DNA of 64,000 nt. Origin: Odobenus rosmarus divergens. Taxonomy: Eukaryota; Chordata; Mammalia; Carnivora; Odobenidae. A program made the translations under genes and the position numbers. Shown piece by piece: positions 1-10,000 of the stretch (position 1 is the stretch's first letter; the number at the start of each line of letters is the position of its first letter). Below the pieces are notes generated by a model, which had not been told where the DNA came from, did no database searches, and saw only the letters and a list, made by a program, of their open reading frames with translations. The stretch covers positions 100,317 through 164,316 of the forward strand of contig NW_004451405.1 of the NCBI RefSeq assembly GCF_000321225.1, given 5' to 3'.

Positions 1-1329
1 TTTAATGACACAATTGGAAGTAGAACACATCACTCCTGTCTCCTACCTCAGTGTAAACAGATGTGTGTATTTCCACAATTTTTCAGGCTCTGGTTACCTG
101 GAGATTTCTGGTGAAGAAATTTCTTGAAGTAAACACATGCTTTAAGTATTTTCTACTTGTGATTATGTCTTTTAATTATGTCAATGTGTTTTTTTAAATG
201 TGTTTTGTTTTCACGATTTTTACTTCTCATAAAATCTAATGGAAGAAAGTATATTAACTGCTCCTTGAAGGTATCTTTGAAAAATTCACATTATGACTCA
301 AAATGATATAACTCAGCACAAGCCTATATACTATATTTATTAATTTAGTCAAGAAACATTGAGTGTCTGACAACAGTTATTATTTCACTTGTTTTCATGC
401 CAACCTTGCAAGTACATATTATACTTATGTTTCAGATGAAGTTAAGCAATTTGTCTGGTATAGTGAGAGGCAGAGCCAGAATTTGTATCCTATCTTGACT
501 CAAATCTGTTTTACTCCAAAAGCCATAGGATTTTTACTATACCAAATAAAACGTCAGAGTCCCTTGTCTCAAAGTGCTGTGGGTATTCAGATGGGGAGGG
601 AGATACTTGTGGTTGTGGTGGGTACATCGAGTAAAACTTTACAAAAGAAGGAGCATTGGAACTGATGTTTGAAAGATGTACTTTGTTTTGATTATGTGGA
701 GATAGGCTAAGAAGTGGAAGCCAAGAACAATGCCAAACAAAGGTACAGAGTGGGAGTCAGGGCACATGCAGGGAACAAGTTTGGATGGAATTTAGGGTGC
801 GTGAAGGAAATATGTGCTGAGTTTGGAAAGGTGTCTGAATCCAGGTTCTAAAGATCCTTTAACAAAAGGCAGTGGGGAGCCTTTACTAATTACCATTGGC
901 TTAGACATATGGGTATGAATACAAAACCCACAGCCCTAAAACTTTAATGGTAGCAGGGTGAGGAGTATCATCCTCTTCCTAAGGGGACATTTTTCTTTTT
1001 TAATTTATAAAGGGTAAGAGAATCCTTCTACTTGACAAGTCAGAATTTATAGAGCGTTCAGTGTACCAAAAATAAACTCTACTGACCTTTTAGATAGAGA
1101 TCGATTGATTATTGGTTTCAAAAAACAGACCATGAAAATTTTATTGAAAGTGTCTTGCTTTAATTTAGATAAACATAACTTTAAGTTTGCTTTGTTAGAG
1201 TTTAAACTCTTAGTTATGAAACTCAGTACAATGCCTTAACTGTATTTCTTTGGACTCATCAACCATCCAATATTGAAATGATGGATTATATGTATGCTAC
1301 ACCTATCCTGAAGCTTCCCAGTGTATTTA

Positions 1330-1869
1330 TTTATGGTGGCAGTACGGTTAACTGAAACACTCTTTCCCAGCTTCCCTTTCAGCTAGTTGTGTCCTGTCAT
1401 TAAGTTTGGGCCAATGAAATGCAAGGAAATAGGCCTTCCAGGAAAGTGCCCAGATATGGGGGTAATTTTTGCCCTTCTAGGAGAATGGGTGGGATAGCTG
1501 GAATCCCAATGGCCATATCTCAGATAACCTCTTTCGTGCCTTTGAACAGAATAGAAAGAAACACCGTTCCTTGCAGATGAATTCGAAAAAAGTTCCTCTT
1601 CTGGGCAGCTGCATTACCTTGTGGTATATAGATCCCACTCACCTCTTGGTCAGGTGCCTTTGCAGTAAATGAAGTGCACAGCCATATGAGGTGGCCCTGA
1701 CAGCTGTATTGGATGCTGAGGCAGGAAACGGAGCCATGTTTTAAGGATAGCAGGGAGGAGACAAATCCCTGCTGAACATGGATGTGCCATTTCAGCCCTG
1801 AATCGACTACTCCCATACTTCCTTTATGTGAGAGCAAAATAAAATTTATTTTAAGTTACTGTTATTTCT
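1330..1869. repeat. Old interspersed repeat, family not identified
   Basis: The CCCAGCTTCCCTTTCAGCTA... GGGCCAATGAAATGCAAGG block and the terminal AAAATTTATTTTAAGTTACTG resemble a widespread ancient mammalian element of LTR or DNA type. Its 3' end is cut by the Can-SINE at 1871. The open frame on the minus strand here is not a gene. Confidence 0.4.
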
Positions 1870-1870
1870 T

Positions 1871-2058
1871 GGGCGCCTGGGTGGCTCAGTTGGTTAAGCA
1901 ACTGCCTTTGGCTCAGGTCATGATCCTGGAGTCCCTGGATCGAGTCCCGCATCGGGCTCCCTGCTCGGCAGGGAGTCTGCTTCTCCCTCTGACCCTCCCC
2001 CCATCTCATGTGCTTTCTCTCTGTCAAATAAATAAAGAAAATCTTAAAAAAAAAAAAA
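1871..2058 (+). mobile_element. Can-SINE, full length
   Basis: tRNA-derived head GGGCGCCTGGGTGGCTCAG, body, AAATAAATAAA and an A12 tail, with a perfect 15-bp TSD GTTACTGTTATTTCT (1855-1869 and 2059-2073). Confidence 0.95.
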
Positions 2059-2414
2059 GTTACTGTTATTTCTGATTTCTTGCATAGCAGCTAATTGTTA
2101 GTAAATTAAGACCAAATGGTTTGGTTTAAGAAGTGCTACCAGTAATTAATTAATTATACAGATGTTTCTTGAGCATTATGTATCACTCTGTGATGTGCTA
2201 GGAATAAAAACAGGACTTAAAAATCTAGGCTGTGAAAGACAGATGCATACTTACATAGATAATTACAGTATACCATGACATGGTTGCTCAGTTCGCATTT
2301 TGCACATAGACATCTGGTCAAAAAGTGAGTGCGGGCTGGGCTCTGATAGACTGCATTCATGCAGACAGGGAATCTTTTCTAGTTCATCTCCACAAATGAG
2401 ATGTCTCTTTATAA

Positions 2415-2596
2415 AGACTATGATTCAACCAAGAATAATGCCTTAGTTCAGTGATTTCCAAATTTATTTAGCAACAGTTAGCCTTCTTTGAAAGAACCCT
2501 CACGCAGAAACAATGTGTTAGTCCGTATGTTTTGGTTGTAGAGGTCTAGCTCAAATTAATTTAGATGTAGAAGAGAATTTACTAGTTAATTTAACC
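2415..2596. repeat. Local duplication, copy 1
   Basis: About 180 bp homologous to 4035-4445 once the SINE in that copy is removed. Shared blocks include GACTATGATTCAACCAA, CAGTTAGCCTTCTTTGAAAG, TGTTTTGGTTGT and GACTAGTTAATTTAACC-like ends (ACTAGTTAATTTAACC here). Same orientation, diverged by many substitutions and small indels. Confidence 0.75.
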
Positions 2597-2639
2597 ACAT
2601 ACATTGTAATCAAAGTGGGCACAGTGTGCTAAGGAAATA

Positions 2640-3650
2640 CACAGTAGGGCTTTTAAAGATGGCTCCACAAAGGAAGTGATGCTTGAGCTAAAGCTTAAAA
2701 CATGATTTCAAGAGGAGGACAAAAATGGGAAAGGGCATACCATGCTGAGTAAGTACCTTGTGCAAAAACATCTAAAAGAGCATGTCCTGCTTTGGAAATA
2801 AGTGGTTCATTAAAAGCAGGGGTGAGAGAGAGAGAGGCTGATAGTTAATGGCTTCAGGTGGTGGTGGTAAGGGAGAGGCAGATCATTAAGGGCCTACATA
2901 TATGCTTGTGAAATTGGCTTTTCGTTTATAGATTATGGGAAGTCACTGAAAGATTTTAAAGAGCAGAGTAAAATGAATAGAATATGTATTAGAAGGATGT
3001 TGGGATTATACTTAGTAGGGATGCCTTAATAGATAAAACTCAGGCAAGAGGAGACAGGCTGACTTAAGACATTAGCAGTTCACTGGGATGGAGGGAATAG
3101 ATTAATGAAAGTATTTAGTAGGTCAAATTGGTAGATTGTGGTGATGATGGAAGATAAAAGTTAAGGATGATTCCTAGGATTCTGCATTGGGGAACCATTC
3201 CTATTAGCATGGTGGTACCATTTTTTTCAAAAGACTATTTATCTACCTAGAGAAAGAGTGTGCGCAAACAGGGGGAGGGGTAGAGGGAGAGGGAATGGGA
3301 GAGAGAACCCCAAGCAGACTCTGCACTGAGAGCAGGAGCCCCACGAGGCGCTTGATCCCATGAACCTGAGATCAGGACCTGAGCAGAAATCAAGAGTCAC
3401 TTAACCAACTGAGCCACCTAGGTGCCCCATGGTGGTACCATTTTTAATGAGAGAGGGTTCCACAAGGCCAGAAATAGATGTTGGGAGGAAAGACAATGAG
3501 CTCAGTTTTAAGCATACTGATCTTGAAATATGTACAGACTGTTCAGGTGGAGATACCCAGGAAGAAATTGACAATGTAGGTCTGAATGTGTGGCGAGAAC
3601 TCTGGATTGGAAATGTAGATTGGAAATTATAAGCCTAAAGATGGTGTTAA
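2640..3650. repeat. Old interspersed repeat, interrupted by a Can-SINE
   Basis: GGAAGTGATGCTTGAGCTAAAGC... GGGCCTACATATATGCTTG... GGGAAGTCACTGAAAGATTTTAAAG and, after the SINE, a GTTCAGGTGGAGATACCCAGG-type block resemble a long, ancient mammalian repeat with characteristic gene-like wording but no intact frame. Family not named. Similar text recurs at about 20.45-20.75 and 21.18-21.65 kb. Confidence 0.4.
3226..3427 (-). mobile_element. Can-SINE, diverged
   Basis: Antisense head CTGAGCCACCTAGGTGCCC at the right end; TSD CATGGTGGTACCATTTTT (3208-3225 and 3428-3445). Its body differs from the younger copies (AAATCAAGAGTCACTTAACC), an older subfamily. Confidence 0.9.
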
Positions 3651-3884
3651 AACCTGTAGCTCTGACCTTAGACTCAAAAGAGTGTGTTTGGGCCCCGTAT
3701 GAACCACATCTGAGAGGCTTAAAGAGGAAAAGGCATCTATTATGGCCTCCATGCAGCCAAATAGCTTCTCACTAAGCAGTCAGTAAGTGAAATTGCCACT
3801 GTTGTGATTTATTCTTTTAGATTAAGGTTGTTTCTCTAAGTAATTCCCTCTTAAAAATATCATTGGGAGGAATTAAACAGGTGA

Positions 3885-4030
3885 CAGGGTAGTGTAACAA
3901 AGAGAACAACTGAGATCAGTTCCTAACACTGACTTTGCCATTGACTGCCTGTGTGATGTTTAGCAAGTCACTCTGCCGTAGGTTCCTCATGTGGAATATG
4001 AGGAATTAGGACAAGGTGACCTTCAACGTT
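3885..4030 (+). repeat. MIR-like fragment
   Basis: GACTTTGCCATTGACTGCCT, GTGTGATGTTTAGCAAGTCACT and GGTTCCTCATGTGGAATATG follow the MIR core order (tRNA-like box, 'loses the ... CTCATCTGTAAAATG' motif). Confidence 0.55.
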
Positions 4031-4034
4031 TGGT

Positions 4035-4445
4035 AGACTATGATTCAACCAATAATAATGTCTTTTTTTTTTTTTAAAGATTTTATTTATTTATTTGAGA
4101 GAGAGAGAATGAGAGATAGAGAGCACGGGAGGGAAGAGGGTCAGGGGGAGAAGCAGACTCCCCGCCGGGCAGGGAGCCCGATGTGGGACTTGATCCCGGG
4201 ACTCTAGGATCATGACCTGAGCCGAAGGCAGTCGCTTAACCAACTGAGCCACCCAGGCGCCCTCAACCAATAATAATGTCTTATTATAGTTTAGTTCAGT
4301 GACTTTCAAACTTATTTAGCAGCAGTTAGCCTTCTTTGAAAGAACTTTCATGCAGAGACACAATATATTAGTCAGGATGTTTTGGTTGTGAGGTCTGACT
4401 CAAGTTAGTCTAGAAGTAGAAGGGAATTGACTAGTTAATTTAACC
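4035..4445. repeat. Local duplication, copy 2 (split by a SINE)
   Basis: Homologous to 2415-2596; the match resumes after the SINE and its TSD (from 4263). An extra TATTATAGTTTAG is present near the break. See findings. Confidence 0.75.
4065..4262 (-). mobile_element. Can-SINE, full length
   Basis: T-tract, AAAGATTTTATTTATTTATT and head complement ending CCACCCAGGCGCCC, with a perfect 20-bp TSD TCAACCAATAATAATGTCTT (4045-4064 and 4263-4282). Confidence 0.95.
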
Positions 4446-5960
4446 GTACTATGTGAAAAGGTGCAGCTGGACCCCATGGGTGACTGGCATCTCAGACTGG
4501 TGCACCACTAGGACTTGCTCTACTTTCATCTCTGTGTAATGGCTTCATTCCACAAAAGCAGTATGTGGCCACTTGCCATTATCAAGACTTCCTTCTTTCC
4601 TCAGACTACCACTGTAGTGGGATAGCCCTTCTTTCCTTATTTCCACCTGAACACCTCCTGGGAAAGAACTCTGCTTGCTTTTGCAGCCAAGAAGTTGGGG
4701 GACTGAGCTGCAGCTGCCACTAAAGTCACATAGTTTCTCCAAAAGAAAGGAATATTGTCTGTAGGAAAAGGAAAGTTACCAGGGAGACAAATAGATGGTC
4801 AATATGTAAAACAGAAACTTTCTAGTTGAAGTCCCACCTATCTGGTCCCCTCTGTACCCTAGGTGGTTTCTGGAGTATACCTTTGAAAACCCCATGAGGA
4901 TCCTTGGAATACAGCATTAAAATAATCAATTGTATTGATTGGATAGCATGCCAGGTGCCTGCAAGTCCTTGATAAACTGAAGTACTAGATATTTATTGAT
5001 GGTGGTAGTGCTTAATTAGAAAATTTCTGGAATAAGGTAAGTACTAGAAAGAGTGGTACTGATGTTGATGGGGCTGGGGTGGAGATTCTGAATATTCAGG
5101 GGTCAAGGAACTTGAGATGGGAAGTATAGAAAGAAAGAAGGCAAGAGGGCACCAAGATGAACTTTGCCTGCTTTGCCATTTTATCTAGGACTAACATATC
5201 ATATGGCACACTATTAATGGTGGAAAATGTTCATCTTTGGCCAAGGTGGTGGGATGGTCCTTGGTGTCATCCATTGTCATTCTAGAGAAAGGAATAAAGG
5301 GGAGGTTGATGGACAGAGAGAGTTGGTGGACCTGGAGAGGGGCAGAGGCAGTGAGTAAAGACACCTTTCTTGGATGGATATAGCCATGGTAGATGGTAGC
5401 TCAAAAAATATTAGAAACAAAGTAATGAGGATACAGGGAGACAGAAGAGGAATAAGATGAGTTAAGATGGGAAGATGGAGAGGAATGTGGTTCAGTAAAG
5501 GGCAGAATATGTCACTGGAATATAGTTTGGATGCCCTGTCAGGAGGTCTGGGAAGTAAAAATTCAAGATCATCTTGATTAATACCTGTTTAAAAGTTGTA
5601 CTAATGAGTATCAGGTAAAATTACATTTAATTATTTTACCAATTACATCTTACTAAATAAATGTGATACTTTTCTTGAAAAATTATGTAGCTACTAAGTG
5701 TATTGAAATCAGTAAAGTCAAATTTAGTTCTTTATCAAATAGTAACGATGTTCTTAAATAAAAAACTTTAAACCTTTGCCTTTTGAGCAAACTATTCGAC
5801 AGAATTTCAGAAAACATAAAAGAACATAGTTCTCAGGGATCTTATAGGTCCAGTTACCTATGCTACTGACAGAAAAAACATGGAGAGATCAGATATACTC
5901 AGATCAAATATTAATTGCTAATTTGGAAAAGACACAGGTGGTCACTAGAACATCAAGTAC

Positions 5961-6148
5961 TTTTTTTTTAAATGATTTTATTTATTTATTTGTCAGAGAA
6001 AGAGCACAAGCAGGGAGAGTGGGAGGCAGAGGGAGAGGCAGGCTCCCCACTGAGCAGCGAGGTGGATGAGGGACTCGATCCCAGGATGCTGGGACCATGA
6101 CCTGAGCCGAAGGCAGATGCCCAACCAACTGAGCCACCCAGGCATCCC
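5961..6148 (-). mobile_element. Can-SINE
   Basis: Antisense full element with TSD TCAAGTACTTTTTTTTT (5953-5969 overlapping the T tract, and 6149-6165). Confidence 0.92.
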
Positions 6149-7189
6149 TCAAGTACTTTTTTTTTAATTGGGAAGGAATGAACAATTCTGTAACAAATAT
6201 GCAAATAAACATAAGTGTTGTTTCAGAACAAATTGTACCTACACAGTGCTGCTATTACCAACTTGGTCAAAAAGGCCTTACTTAAGCCAGAAGCTTTCAG
6301 TGGGATAAATCACTTTTTTAAAAAGAGAGACTTTTCTAATGTGTTCTTATTTTTAATCTTAATAAAAAATTGCAATGTCTGACAAACATGAAAAATTCCC
6401 ATGAAATGAGACATCAAAACAGGTTACCATTCTGTTGCAAACTTTGATCTACTATAAAACTGCTTTTTAAAAATGGCTTAAGTGCTAATGTTTTGTTGTT
6501 ATTGCAATGTATTTTTAATTGGAATCTTAAGAGTTTTTTAGTATCAATGATGATTTAATTTCTCAGCATCTATACAATGCCAACTATTTGAAAATTATTT
6601 CTCTGATCTCAATCTCATAGCAAATGAGAAAAACAATCTGTTTTGGGGATGATATAGTTATTTTTATTAATATATAAAAGTTTTACTTTCCTTTTGTTTT
6701 CGGTGAGTCAATACATTTGCTATGGTATAGAGAGAACATTCCTGAGAGTAGAGGTTATTTAAACTTAATCTGCATTCGATTGGTTTTTTTTAATTAAAAA
6801 AAACCCACCTACTATTCTTAACTCCGAATGTCACAATTACAATTATTCAATGGATTGTGATCATTTTCTATATAAAATTCAGAGACCAACAATGAACATT
6901 CCCCATATAAACCTGAGCTTCAAGACTAGCAAACCACACCATTTATTAATGCTTCCTTAACATCCGCAAAGTCTATCCCCTCTTTCCTCACCCCAGTCGC
7001 TACTTGCTAGTCAGCCTGTGAGAGTGATAGCAGAGAGAGATAACATATGGTTCCAGTAAAAATGCCAGTGCCATCAGCCTTATCCTCCTGGGTATTGTTG
7101 TGACTATTAATTTTGTGTTACCTTTCATAATTTCATTTCTGGTTGTTCTGTGAGAATTTCCTGTTTAGAGTCTGTTTCCCCTACAACCA

Positions 7190-7275
7190 TTGCGAGCTAC
7201 ATAAGAATAGGGACTATATATGCTCTTTGTGTTTCTGAGGCTAAATACAGTGTCTGGAACATAATATCCCCTCCA
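7190..7275 (+). repeat. L2-like 3' fragment
   Basis: GAATAGGGACTATATATGCTCTTTG... CAGTGTCTGGAACATAATA resembles the L2 3' end (GGCAGGGACTTTGTCT ... AGTGCCTGGCACATAGTA). Short and diverged. Confidence 0.4.
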
Positions 7276-7724
7276 TAGATCCTTGTTTATTATATATAAA
7301 CAAATAGCTAGGAATTTATATATCTATAGGTATTTGAAGAAGCTTAAATCTTTTGAGGATATGCCATCATCACATTTACATTTTCAGACGTTTATTTTCC
7401 TCTTTTCTTCAGCAGTTGGTAGTATTTCTCCTTGGGGGAAGAGTGTGTGCCAAATAGAAATGCTGTGGCAAAAGGCCATTCAGGCAGGTTTACTATTCTG
7501 GGCTCCTGAAGTGCCTTGTTTCTTTAATACTTACAAAGTTAGAGATCACTATTCATATATGTCAGCCTAGAGTGAAGATAGTTGGGAATGAGTGAGGCTT
7601 CCTCCATGATTAAGGCCATTTTGACAACTATTACAGAGGCTGGAATGGGGGTGCGAGAGGGAAATAGAAAACACGGTTGGAAAACAAAGTAGCCCACAGT
7701 CTTCTATATCTTAAGGGGTTTCTT

Positions 7725-7744
7725 CACTCACTCACTCACTCACT
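7725..7744. repeat. (CACT)5 microsatellite
   Basis: Five perfect CACT units. Confidence 0.9.
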
Positions 7745-8752
7745 TTCTGGTGACAAAAATGAAAGTGGTGCAATTGTTCTTTTGCAATGGTGGACTCTTA
7801 ATATCTGACCAGTTCTGGCTAAATGATGATTTGTATGTACCACACCTCCCCCGCCCCGTAATGAAGGCCTTTAACATTCAATAATAAAGGCCTAATTAAT
7901 TCCAACCAACACAACATGCTTAGTATGCTAAACAACACCCCTGTGGGGGGAAAAAATACTCTACGCTTCTAATATACCCTTATGCTGCTTGTTTAAGTAC
8001 GCAAACCCGGAGCATGCATCGAGAAATTGTGCAAAACTGCAAGCAATAGCAGTATTCTGCCTCTAGAGCTGGTATAATTTTTGGACTACCGGTGGTAAAA
8101 AGCAGAAGCTGATCCACAAAAACATAATTAAACCCCCGAAACTTAAAATGTCAAGGCCACATTCACCAAGTAAACATTAATCTTTCTCGTTTACATTTTG
8201 ATGTTTTCATGGGGGGGGCACTGCCAAACAAACGTAATTCTATCGCGAGAAGGGAGAATTAGCAAATAAATAGGAAGGGGATTAACGCAGAGCGTCACAG
8301 GTTCTTTTATTTACCTTTCGCGACACAACTTACAGATGTTTTATGTAAAAAAAAAAAAACCAAAAAAACCCATCGAAGATGTCAGGAAACCTTTCCTTCC
8401 GTCACTTCACCTCACCTGGCGTCTCATTAGCTACCCAGACCAGCGCTCAGCTTCGCAGTCACGCAGCCTCTGGCGAGCATGCAGTAACAGCGCCGAGTCC
8501 AGGCACGAACACAGGGTGAGGAGGGTTCGCCAGTCTCTTCCCCACCATGGCTTTGTGGACGTGGATGTTTGATACCCTACCTGTCTTCCCAGCTCCGCTC
8601 GTCACTCAAGCCAAGAAAAGAGAGTAAAAAAGCGGTAAGGGTAAAGGAGAAAATGGGTAAGACTCCTGGCAGTCACGCGCGCAGGCGCGCCAAGACCAAA
8701 CGCGCTGGCCAGGGGGCGGGGCCGAGTCGCGGCGCTGGAGCTCCGCCTCCTT

Positions 8753-8777
8753 CCCCCACCCCCACCCCCACCCCCCC
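8753..8777 (-). promoter_or_regulatory. Potential G-quadruplex (C-rich on + strand)
   Basis: Four C tracts of 5, 5, 5 and 7 bases are separated by single A residues, so the minus strand carries four G runs with one-base T loops, the geometry that favours very stable parallel quadruplexes. It lies just upstream of the leader within the CpG island. The C-rich strand could form an i-motif or act as a CACCC-box array for SP/KLF proteins instead. Confidence 0.6.
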
Positions 8778-9346
8778 GCGCAGGGGAGTGACTGACTCTC
8801 GCCAGCCCCTCCACGTCAATCAACCCTCCTCCTTCTCGCACTCTCTGCACCTTGTTATTAATCTTAGTACCGATATCGCGCGGACGCCTCTCCCCCGGCC
8901 CTCGGGGGTGTGAACGTGTGTGAGCGAGAGCGAAGGTACCGAAAGCTGGCGTCTCTGTGCGGCAGCCTTGGGCCCGGCAGCAGCAGCAGGCGCAGCAGCA
9001 ACCCCCGCAGCGGCGGCAGCCCCAGCGCCAGGAGGCCAAGGCCAAGGCCAGGTTCTGCGCCGCTCTCGGAGTAATAGCCGCGGCTTCGGAGGCTGCGGGG
9101 GCGCCGCTTCCTCCGGCAGGGGGCTTTCGCGTCGGCGGCCGCGGGGCCTCTCCTGAGCGCCCAGGGTCACTGTCCCTGAAACCCGGCGGCGCGGCCCTCG
9201 TCCCCCTCCCCGCCCCCAGTCCGTCTCCTCGCTCCCGTCAGCCGTCCTCTTTGCCGCCGCCTCTGCTGTTCCTCAGGCGGCCCGGCCCGGCCCGCCCGCC
9301 CCGCGTCCCCTCCGGCCGGTGCCTCTCCCCCCGGCGGGCTGCCTGC

Positions 9347-9473
9347 ATGTCTTTGCTGCCCTCAGCCCCGCCGCCACCGCCGCCGCCGCCTCCCCCGCCG
9401 CCGCAGCACCAGCACCAGCCGCCCCGCCGCCGCCGCCGCCGTCGCCGCCCGGACCCCGGCGCGCTGAATGCAG
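9347..9473 (+). other. Upstream ORF start segment in the leader (P12-R8 peptide)
   Basis: ATG 9347 opens a frame reading MSLLPSA, twelve prolines, QHQHQPP, eight arginines and then PDPGALNA up to 9473. Spliced to 49823 the next codons are GAC TAA, so the ORF is 43 codons and stops at 49825-49827, five bases before the CNOT6L ATG at 49833. If the donor at 9753 is used instead, the same frame stays open and joins CNOT6L in phase. The start context is weak. Polyproline and arginine runs are known to slow ribosomes; a regulatory role is an inference. Confidence 0.4.
9368..9449. repeat. CCG/CGC trinucleotide repeat blocks in the leader
   Basis: Two imperfect blocks, 9368-9404 (CCG units interrupted by CCA, CCT and CCC) and 9424-9449 (CGC units with one CGT), are separated by a CAGCAC-type spacer. 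In the frame of ATG 9347 they encode the proline and arginine runs. Such tracts are prone to length variation and form stable RNA structure. Confidence 0.8.
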
Positions 9474-9660
9474 GTGAGGAGGGGGCGCAGGCCCTCCGCG
9501 ACCCCAGGCCCGGGCGCCTTGTGCGTCCGTCCGCCCGCGAGCGGGGTGCGGGCCCTGCCTGTCGCGGCGGCTTCCCTTCGGGGCGGGCGGGAGCGAGGCC
9601 CGCCCGTGGGTGTTTGTGTTTGCGTCTGCGGCTTCGGAGGGGAAGCATCTGTGGGGGCCT

Positions 9661-9692
9661 GGTGCGCGCGCGCGCGTGTTTGTGTGTGTGTG
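9661..9692. repeat. Alternating purine-pyrimidine tract (CG)n/(TG)n
   Basis: A GTGCGCGCGCGCGCG stretch is followed by TTTGTGTGTGTGTG, between the two candidate donors. CG alternation is the best Z-DNA former and GT the next. It would be part of the mRNA leader if the 9753 donor is used. Confidence 0.7.
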
Positions 9693-9748
9693 TTTCCCGT
9701 GCCGCGGGGAAATGGCTGCTGTTGCCCCTCCTGGGCCAGAGGAAGAGA

Positions 9749-9753
9749 ATGAG
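9749..9753 (+). CDS. CNOT6L: CNOT6L coding exon 1: first five coding bases (ATGAG)
   Basis: ATGAG at the very end of an extended leader exon is followed by a strong donor, GTAAAGT, at 9754. Joined to exon 2 (A CTA ATA GGG ATG) it gives M-R-L-I-G-M-P-K, which matches the N-terminus of the mammalian CNOT6L reference protein as I remember it. The start has A at -3. If this exon is skipped in favour of the donor at 9473, translation can start five residues later at ATG 49833. A different ATG at 9712, in a stronger context (G at -3 and +4), is out of frame and would give a 23-residue ORF overlapping both starts. Confidence 0.7.
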
Positions 9754-9967
9754 GTAAAGTGTTTTTGTGCCTCCTAGTAGATCGAGAATGGTGGGAAGAG
9801 GAGCGCGTCCCCGGGGAAATGAGGTGGGAGAGGGACAAATGTGAGTGTGGGTGAGCGAGTTGGGACTCTGGCGGGCGGGGAGGCTGCCTGAGGACCCAGA
9901 GCGAGTGGGTGTGTGTCGGGTGTGGGGTTGACCCGCGTCGCTGTCGGAGGCGGCGAAGGTTCCGGGG

Positions 9968-10000
9968 TATGTGTGTGTGTGTGTGTGTGTGGGGGGGGGG
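9968..10000. repeat. (TG)n-G10 microsatellite in intron 1
   Basis: About 11 TG dinucleotides run directly into a run of ten G. It lies in the GC-rich start of intron 1 and is likely to be polymorphic. Confidence 0.8.

Larger units (their letters stand above)
1..8640. other. Intergenic region upstream of CNOT6L
   Basis: No coding exon could be supported. 1-1330 and about 6.2-8.6 kb hold no clear gene or repeat apart from an L2-like piece near 7.2 kb and a CACT microsatellite. 1.33-1.86, 2.64-3.65 and 5.04-5.56 kb look like old, diverged interspersed repeats whose families I cannot name. Four Can-SINEs and a diverged local duplication are listed separately. Confidence 0.6.
8900..9473 (+). other. 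CNOT6L: CNOT6L leader exon, short form (5' UTR)
   Basis: GC-rich sequence downstream of the promoter motifs, ending in a good donor CAG|GTGAGG after 9473. The 5' boundary is not determined. No ATG is present between about 8655 and 9346, so for any start in that interval the first ATG is 9347. If this exon is joined to the acceptor before 49823, translation of CNOT6L would start at ATG 49833. Two upstream ATGs lie in it (9347 and 9468), both with a weak context (T at -3). It contains two CCG/CGC repeat blocks. Confidence 0.6.

Noticed and set aside
1520..1837. 105-codon minus-strand frame upstream of CNOT6L
   Set aside because: Within an old repeat, ends at a SINE insertion, no domain.
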